Shown here one piece after another: positions 24,259-29,599 of a DNA stretch of 29,599 nt; position 1 is the stretch's first letter, and each line of letters begins with the position of its first letter. Source of the stretch: Betaproteobacteria bacterium TMED156 (GTDB lineage: Bacteria > Pseudomonadota > Gammaproteobacteria > Burkholderiales > Burkholderiaceae_A). The stretch spans positions 1 through 29,599 of the forward strand of contig NHHF01000068.1 of assembly GCA_002171155.1 (NCBI GenBank), read 5' to 3'. The translations under genes and the position numbers were made by a program. The notes under the pieces are model-generated. The model saw only the letters and a list, made by a program, of their open reading frames with translations, was not told the origin of the DNA and did not search any database.

Positions 24259-25374
24259 TCAAATTGTTGCTCCTTTTTTTAAGGCAAGCTCTTTTTGAAT
24301 TTTTTTCTCTTCCAGAACTTTTTCATTTAGTTTCACTGTTGGCCAACCGTCCAACTCTTTTACAATAAGCTTGGACAAAAATTCAATTCCATAAGGACCG
24401 TCATTTAAACATGGAATGTATTTAAATTCAGCACCACCAGCATCTAAAAAATCTTCCTTGGCTTCCATGGCAATTTCTTCTAAAGTTTCAAGACAATCTG
24501 AAACAAATCCGGGACAAATAACGTGCAGGTTCTTAACCCCCTTGTTAGGTAGATTTTGAATAACTTGTGTAGTGTAGGGTTTAAGCCATTCTGCCTTACC
24601 AAATCTTGATTGGAACGCAACTTTCCATTCACCATCTTTCAATCCAATCTTTTCTGCAACTAGCCTTGCAGTTTTATGACAGTGACAATGGTAAGGATCT
24701 CCTTTGTAGAGGCTTCTAACAGGAACACCGTGAAAGCTAAATAGTAATAAATCAGGTCTGGGATTACTTTTCCAAAAATTAAATACCTGATCAGCAAGAG
24801 CTAGGACATAAAAATCAGAGTCATGGAAGCTTTTAACTGTCCTTAAGGCAGGCGGATTTCTCATTTTAATGAACTTTTCATACACTTTATCAAAAACAGT
24901 AGCAGTTGTACTTGCAGAAAATTGAGGATAAAGTGGTAAAACTAACAACTTGGTTACGTTTTTTTTCCTCAATTCATCAATTGAAGCAGCTATAGATGGA
25001 TTTCCGTATCTCATAGCTAAGGAAACTTCAACAGACATCCCTCTTTCAATAAGATTTTCTCTGACTTTTGCCAATTGTCTCTCAGAATGAACTCTAAGAG
25101 GAGATCCATCTTTAGTCCAAACAGAAGCATATTTTTCGGCTGATTTTTTTGGTCTAAATGTCAAAATAATAAAATTAAGAATTGGCCACCAAACAACAGA
25201 GGGAATTTCAACAACTCTAGGGTCTGATAAAAACTCTTTTAAGTACTTTCTTAAGGAAATTGCTGAAGGCTCATCAGGAGTTCCAAGGTTAACAAGCAAG
25301 ATACCTGTTTTCTCATGAGAACCATGAATAAAATTTGGTTCAATTTCTATAATATTCGGAGATACTGGAATCAA
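24259..25374 (-). CDS. hemH: Ferrochelatase
   Basis: HemH inserts Fe2+ into protoporphyrin IX, the last step of heme synthesis, at the membrane face. The 371-residue protein has GILLVNLGTPDEPSA (24-38), FLSDPRVVEIP, SPLRVHSERQ, AMRYGNPSI, LPLYPQFSASTTATV and the catalytic His in LLFSFHGVP (His215). The Glu-rich SDCLETLEEI is present. The start is TTG at 25372-25374, overlapping the hrcA stop by 4 nt (TTGA), with AAAGGA about 7-8 nt upstream; this supports translational coupling. Ferrochelatase inside the heat-shock block is a known betaproteobacterial arrangement (recalled). Confidence 0.96.
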   Translation of the reverse strand: MIPVSPNIIEIEPNFIHGSHEKTGILLVNLGTPDEPSAISLRKYLKEFLSDPRVVEIPSVVWWPILNFIILTFRPKKSAEKYASVWTKDGSPLRVHSERQLAKVRENLIERGMSVEVSLAMRYGNPSIAASIDELRKKNVTKLLVLPLYPQFSASTTATVFDKVYEKFIKMRNPPALRTVKSFHDSDFYVLALADQVFNFWKSNPRPDLLLFSFHGVPVRSLYKGDPYHCHCHKTARLVAEKIGLKDGEWKVAFQSRFGKAEWLKPYTTQVIQNLPNKGVKNLHVICPGFVSDCLETLEEIAMEAKEDFLDAGGAEFKYIPCLNDGPYGIEFLSKLIVKELDGWPTVKLNEKVLEEKKIQKELALKKGATI

Positions 25375-26414
25375 AGAGTTTTCCTTTCAAGTTCAAAAAA
25401 TTCACTTTGAGTTAGAGCTGCAGATACCATTTTTGCAGTAATATCAACGATAGGTATGACCCTTCCGTAGGCCATCCTTGTTGGTCCTATTACTCCTAGT
25501 GTTCCTATTAATCTTCCTTTAACTATAAAAGGAGATGCAACCAATGATAGTTGTTGTTCAGGCATCATAGAAGATTCTCCTCCTATGAAAATAGTAACAC
25601 CTTGAGCAGACGGTAAAGAATCAAGAAGTTTTACAATGTTTGATTTTTTTTCTAGTAATTGGTAAACGTTTTTAAGTTTATCTACATTAGCTGCAATTTC
25701 AGTGACATCAAATAAGTGTTTACGACCGGAAATTACAACTGAACCCTCTGCATCACTAAGAACTGCCCCTCCCTCCTCAACAGCCTTTAACATTAAAGAA
25801 GACAAATCTTTTCTTAACTTTTCAAGCTCCAATTTAAGTTTTTTTTGTACTTGGAGAAAAGATAAGCCGGAAAAATTTGAAGTTAAATAGTTACCTGCTT
25901 CGTTAAGAAGTTCTCGAGAGTAAGTTTTGTTGACTTTAAGAATTTTGTTAAGTACCTCTCCATCTGGAGTTACTAATATTAATAACAATCTTTTCTCATT
26001 TAGTTGTAAAAACTCAACCTGCCTAAAAATTAATTGTTTCCTAGATGTGGTAACAAAACCAGCAAATTTTGACAAATTAGACAACACATCAGCTGCACCA
26101 CTTATAAGCTCACCAGGCAAATCACTCTCGAAAGTTTTTTCTATAATTTCAATTTCTTCTGCATTTATCTGATCAATGGTCATAAGCTTATCCACGAACA
26201 ATCTTAATCCTTTGGTCGTTGGAATTCTTCCAGCTGAGGTGTGCGGGCTTGTAACTAGACCCATAATTTGTAGATCAGACATAATATTTCTTACGGTGGC
26301 AGAGGAAACATCCAAGTCAGAAGATTTAGCTAATGATTCAGAACCTATTGGTTGTCCATCAACAATGTAGCGTTGAACCAAAATTTTTAGTAATTGACGT
26401 GATCTATTGTTCAT
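25371..26414 (-). CDS. hrcA: Heat-inducible transcription repressor HrcA
   Basis: HrcA represses chaperone genes by binding the CIRCE inverted repeat and is itself stabilised by GroEL. The 347-residue protein has the N-terminal winged-helix start LLKILVQRYIVDGQPIGSES and VSSATVRNIMSDL, GLVTSPHTSAGRIPT with KGLRLFVD, and the C-terminal GVIGPTRMAYGRVIPIVDIT. These are strong family signatures. It heads the hrcA-hemH-grpE-dnaK-dnaJ unit and is divergent from nadK across a 63-bp gap. No CIRCE repeat (TTAGCACTC-N9-GAGTGCTAA) is visible in the window, so its target, perhaps groESL, is probably elsewhere. Confidence 0.97.
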   Translation of the reverse strand: MNNRSRQLLKILVQRYIVDGQPIGSESLAKSSDLDVSSATVRNIMSDLQIMGLVTSPHTSAGRIPTTKGLRLFVDKLMTIDQINAEEIEIIEKTFESDLPGELISGAADVLSNLSKFAGFVTTSRKQLIFRQVEFLQLNEKRLLLILVTPDGEVLNKILKVNKTYSRELLNEAGNYLTSNFSGLSFLQVQKKLKLELEKLRKDLSSLMLKAVEEGGAVLSDAEGSVVISGRKHLFDVTEIAANVDKLKNVYQLLEKKSNIVKLLDSLPSAQGVTIFIGGESSMMPEQQLSLVASPFIVKGRLIGTLGVIGPTRMAYGRVIPIVDITAKMVSAALTQSEFFELERKTL

Positions 26415-26477
26415 AATCTGTCTGCTTTTAACTAACTTATGATTTAATGAGACTAAAAATTAATTTTATATTCGACT

Positions 26478-27434
26478 ATGATATTAAAAATCAACAAAGT
26501 AGGCATATTTGGAAAACCCGATAATAAAGGTTTGTTCAATACAATCGATAAAATTTTTGATATTGTTCAAAGTGTAAACCCCGAAATTGAAATTTTTGTT
26601 GAGCAATCTACAGCAAAATGTTCTTACATTGAAGATAATACTATCTTAAGAGGGAAAAAAGTCTTTATTGGGACAATTGAAAAACTTAAAAATTCAATTG
26701 AATTGGCTATTGTTTTGGGTGGAGACGGAACTCTTCTTGGCGTTGCGCGACAATTAGCTTCCTCTGGTGTTTATGTAGTTGGCGTAAATAAAGGAAAATT
26801 AGGTTTCACAACAGACCTTGACTCTAATTCCCTTGAATTAGATTTACCACCATTGCTGGTAGGCGATGGAATGGTTGAAAAAAGAGATATGTTTGATGTA
26901 AGTGTTTTACGAAAAAAAAATAACCCCTTTGAGACAATTTCAATTTTTAATGCACCAGCATTTAATGATGCTGTTGTAAGTAGAAGCACAATTAGTAAAA
27001 TGGTTGAAGTAGATGTCTTTATTGACAATATATTTTTGCAGACCATAAGAGGTGATGGAATTATTGTTTGCACACCTACCGGATCTACAGCTTATGCCTT
27101 ATCTGTAAATGGACCTATAATTCACCCGAAACTAAATGCATTGGCATTAGTACCAGTGGCACCCCAAGCTTTATCAAGCAGGCCAATAGCATTACCAATA
27201 GAGGTTGAAACAAAAATAGTAATTAAAAACGGAGAAGGTACTGCCCTGCACTGTGACATGCAAACGATTGCAGAATTAGAGGACAACGATACCATTTTAA
27301 TTAAACGATCTAACTACCCTGTTTTTCTTCTTCATCCAAAAAATTACAATTACTTTTCTGTTCTGAGAAGAAAATTGAACTGGAGTTCAAACCCTATTAA
27401 CAACGGCTTACCCGATCCAGAGCCACCTAAATAA
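26478..27434 (+). CDS. nadK: NAD kinase
   Basis: NadK phosphorylates NAD to NADP and controls the cell's NADP pool. The 318-residue protein has the catalytic GGDGTLLGVAR (81-91), VGVNKGKLGFTTDL, then the NAD-binding DGIIVCTPTGSTAYALSVNG with PIIHP, and VAPQALSSRP. The C-terminal tail of about 25 residues (SNPINNGLPDPEPPK) is somewhat longer than the core fold. It is divergent from hrcA and followed 16 nt later by recN, the usual proteobacterial pairing. Confidence 0.97.
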   Translation: MILKINKVGIFGKPDNKGLFNTIDKIFDIVQSVNPEIEIFVEQSTAKCSYIEDNTILRGKKVFIGTIEKLKNSIELAIVLGGDGTLLGVARQLASSGVYVVGVNKGKLGFTTDLDSNSLELDLPPLLVGDGMVEKRDMFDVSVLRKKNNPFETISIFNAPAFNDAVVSRSTISKMVEVDVFIDNIFLQTIRGDGIIVCTPTGSTAYALSVNGPIIHPKLNALALVPVAPQALSSRPIALPIEVETKIVIKNGEGTALHCDMQTIAELEDNDTILIKRSNYPVFLLHPKNYNYFSVLRRKLNWSSNPINNGLPDPEPPK

Positions 27435-27450
27435 AATAAACACTCAGTAG

Positions 27451-29115
27451 ATGCTAGAAAGTTTAATAATCAAAAATTTTGTTGTTGTTGAATTCCTTGA
27501 AATAGGATTTGACGAAGGATTCTCAGTTTTTACAGGTGAAACTGGAGCCGGCAAGTCAATGATAATTGAGGCACTTTCATTACTTCTTGGTAAAAGGGCT
27601 GCGACAATCAAAATTCGTGAAGGTTCGGAAAGAGCAGAAATTGCGGCAATTTTTAAAGTGCGCTCCAAAATACTAAATGACTTTCTTGCTAATTGGTGTC
27701 ATCAGTCAGGCTTTGATTTTGATTCAGATGAAATTTTTATAAGAAGAGTTATTGAAAAAACTGGCAAATCAAGAGCTTGGATAAATGGTCACATTAGTTC
27801 AATAAATCAGATAAAAGAGATTGGAGAACATTTGATGGAGATTCATAGTCAAAATGCTCATCAAAAATTACTTACTTCTGTTCATCAAAGGAAAATTTTA
27901 GATGATTTTGCTGAAATAAAAAAAGACGTTGATGAATTAAAAAAAGTATGGGATTTATGGCAAGAGAAGAATAAACAACTCGACCAGTCAATTAATAAGA
28001 ATGAATTCACAAAACAACAGTTAATTCAACTTAAATGGAAGATTTCTCTTATAGAAGATTTAAACTTAAAAAAGAACGAGTGGGAAGCTCTCTCACTTCA
28101 AGAAAATAAACTCTCATTCATAACTGAATTAATTGAGAATGCAAAGGATGGAATAAATAAAATACAGCAGGATGAAAATTCAATAATTAGCATTATCGAA
28201 AAACTACAAAAAAAATTTCTTTTTTCAGCGTCTAAGGATGAATTTTTCTCTCGGATAGCTAAATCAGCAGAACAATCGGTAATCGAGCTTAAAGACATCA
28301 CTGATAGCCTCAGACGTTACATTGGCCAAAATGATATTGATCCATATGCCTTGAAACAAACTGAAGAAAGAATATCCGAAATTTTTCTTGTTGCTCAAAA
28401 AATTGGATGTGATCCTAAAAATTTAGAAAAAATTTTAGAATTAAGCAAAAAAGAATTAATAGAACTGGAACTAGAAAACAACATAGAAATTCTTAAAATT
28501 AAAGTCAAAGAGTTAAAGAATCAATACATTGAAAATGCCGAATTAATCAGCAAAAAAAGAATTATTTCAGCCAAAAATTTTGAGGTAACAGTTTCAAATT
28601 GGCTTAAAAAATTGGCGATGGATAGCTCAGTTCTCTATGTTGAAATTGTAAGAAAAGAGAAATTTAGTTCCTCAGGCATGGATGAAATAAATTTTTTAAT
28701 AAAACATGCTGGTAGTGAAAAGGGTTTAGGAATAAGTAAGGTTGCGTCTGGAGGTGAATTATCTAGAATTAGTTTGGCTATTTCAGTTGTCATGGCTAAT
28801 GCTTCAAAAACTCCTAGTCTCATATTTGATGAAGTTGATTCTGGTATCGGAGGGAATACTGCTCATACCGTAGGTGAATTGTTGCGATTTTTAGGTAAAG
28901 AACAACAGATTTTGTGTGTAACACACCTTCCACAGGTTGCTGTTAATGGCCACCATCATTTCAAAATTACAAAGGGTGAAAACAATAGTTTGCCGACTAG
29001 TAAAATTGATAAAATAATCAAAGAAGATAGAGTAACTGAAGTCGCCAGAATGTTAGGGAAAAAAGAACACGATGATAAATCAATCGAATACGCCAGAAAT
29101 TTGTTAAGAGAATAG
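27451..29115 (+). CDS. recN: DNA repair protein RecN
   Basis: RecN is an SMC-like ATPase that acts early in double-strand break repair. The 554-residue protein has the N-terminal Walker A GETGAGKSMIIEALSLLLG (29-47), then EIHSQNAHQKLL, a long coiled-coil centre, and the C-terminal signature VASGGELSRISLAISV with Walker B LIFDEVDSGIGG and VTHLPQVAVNGHHHFKI. All ATPase motifs are intact. Start at the ATG following nadK; the first residues MLESLIIKNFVVVE match the family. Its stop is 3 nt from the stop of the convergent dapB, leaving no room for a terminator. Confidence 0.98.
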   Translation: MLESLIIKNFVVVEFLEIGFDEGFSVFTGETGAGKSMIIEALSLLLGKRAATIKIREGSERAEIAAIFKVRSKILNDFLANWCHQSGFDFDSDEIFIRRVIEKTGKSRAWINGHISSINQIKEIGEHLMEIHSQNAHQKLLTSVHQRKILDDFAEIKKDVDELKKVWDLWQEKNKQLDQSINKNEFTKQQLIQLKWKISLIEDLNLKKNEWEALSLQENKLSFITELIENAKDGINKIQQDENSIISIIEKLQKKFLFSASKDEFFSRIAKSAEQSVIELKDITDSLRRYIGQNDIDPYALKQTEERISEIFLVAQKIGCDPKNLEKILELSKKELIELELENNIEILKIKVKELKNQYIENAELISKKRIISAKNFEVTVSNWLKKLAMDSSVLYVEIVRKEKFSSSGMDEINFLIKHAGSEKGLGISKVASGGELSRISLAISVVMANASKTPSLIFDEVDSGIGGNTAHTVGELLRFLGKEQQILCVTHLPQVAVNGHHHFKITKGENNSLPTSKIDKIIKEDRVTEVARMLGKKEHDDKSIEYARNLLRE

Positions 29116-29118
29116 CTT

Positions 29119-29599
29119 TTAATTGAACCCGAGAACATCGCTCATATTATAAAAAGCTGGAGGATTTTTACATAAAAATTCGGAAGCCAAAAGAGCTCCC
29201 TGAGCATATGAATCTCTCGAATTCGATTTGTGACTAATTTCTATAACCTCACCCATACCTGCGAACAATACTGAATGTTCTCCAACAATATCACCTCCGC
29301 GAATTACTGAGAATCCAATTTCACCCTCCTTTCGAGGACCCGAAGAGGTGACTCTATTAAAACAATAATTATGATCACTTAAAAAAGTATTGGAGCTGGA
29401 AATTATTTTGGCCATTTCAAGAGCTGTTCCAGAAGGTGCGTCAACCTTATTTTTGTGGTGTGACTCTATTATTTCAATATCATAATTTTTATTGAATAAT
29501 GTTGCGGCAATTTGAAGTAATTTAAAAGTAATGTTGACCCCAATACTCATATTAGGAGAGAAAACAACTCCATTTTTTTTTCCAAAAATTGTGATTTCT
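29119..29599 (-). CDS. dapB: 4-hydroxy-tetrahydrodipicolinate reductase, 3' part (runs off the right edge)
   Basis: DapB reduces 4-hydroxy-tetrahydrodipicolinate in lysine and meso-diaminopimelate synthesis. The visible reading is about 160 C-terminal residues. It contains VVFSPNMSIGVNITFKLLQI, the catalytic IIESHHKNKVDAPSGTALEM (His-His and Lys of the family), then VTSSGPRKEGEIGFSVIRGG, VGEHSVLFAG, and SYAQGALLASEFL with the C-terminal DVLGFN. The open frame continues to the window edge (EITIFGKKNG at the right end), so the real start is outside and the internal ATG at 29550 is not the start. It is convergent with recN. Confidence 0.97.
   Translation of the reverse strand, partial: EITIFGKKNGVVFSPNMSIGVNITFKLLQIAATLFNKNYDIEIIESHHKNKVDAPSGTALEMAKIISSSNTFLSDHNYCFNRVTSSGPRKEGEIGFSVIRGGDIVGEHSVLFAGMGEVIEISHKSNSRDSYAQGALLASEFLCKNPPAFYNMSDVLGFN

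Noticed and set aside
29112..29158. AGCTTTT ... AAAAGCT inverted repeat after recN
   Set aside because: The arms are 33 nt apart, inside the dapB 3' end, A/T-rich, and lack a T-run; not a credible terminator.
1..29599. A new multi-gene defence, mobile or secondary-metabolite system
   Set aside because: Every substantial ORF matches a known housekeeping family; no transposase, integrase, reverse transcriptase, toxin-antitoxin pair or repeat array was seen.

Overview
This window is a very AT-rich, tightly packed stretch of bacterial chromosome made almost entirely of housekeeping genes. Gene content and gene order point to a betaproteobacterium close to Burkholderiales with a reduced or streamlined genome. 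The evidence is the DUF3579 protein beside the arginine genes, a PuuD-type membrane protein, the Rieske oxygenase/xseB/ispA/dxs block, lpxK-trm112-kdsB-adk, rpsF-rpsR-rplI-dnaB, and hrcA-hemH-grpE-dnaK-dnaJ facing nadK-recN. Intergenic gaps are mostly under 130 bp, neighbouring genes often overlap, and several genes start with TTG. The sequence does not settle whether the organism is free-living or host-associated. No rRNA, tRNA, IS element, prophage or CRISPR array was seen.

Layout, left to right. 1-492: 5' part of icd (minus), divergent from a secreted DUF192 protein. 1021-2949: a PuuD-type membrane protein and xseA, both minus. 2950-3241: a 292-bp AT-rich gap with DnaA-box-like sites. 3242-6143: lpxK (broken into two frames at a run of ten A), a Trm112-like protein, kdsB and adk, the envelope lipid A/KDO and nucleotide block. 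6140-6529: DUF3579 (minus). 6652-10456: argD-argF-argG, the last steps of arginine synthesis, then yajQ. 10446-13686 (minus): xseB-ispA-dxs, which feeds isoprenoid synthesis. 13818-15761: an orphan Rieske oxygenase and a sulfurtransferase. 15743-18313 (minus): rpsF-rpsR-rplI-dnaB without priB, with a structured leader ahead of rpsF. 18535-20241: fdxA, fpr and a soluble RnfB-like ferredoxin, a compact low-potential electron-transfer group. 20399-26414 (minus): hrcA-hemH-grpE-dnaK-dnaJ, the chaperone block. 26478-29115: nadK and recN. 29119-29599: the 3' part of dapB (minus).

I found no new multi-gene defence or mobile system. The signals most worth a second look are the lpxK frameshift at a slippery A10 tract, the rpsF leader hairpin with CCG and GGA in its loop that hides its own start codon, the loss of priB from a normally conserved operon, the absence of exbBD and fur/bamE from their usual places (from memory of synteny), the DnaA-box cluster, and the fdxA-fpr-rnfB grouping.
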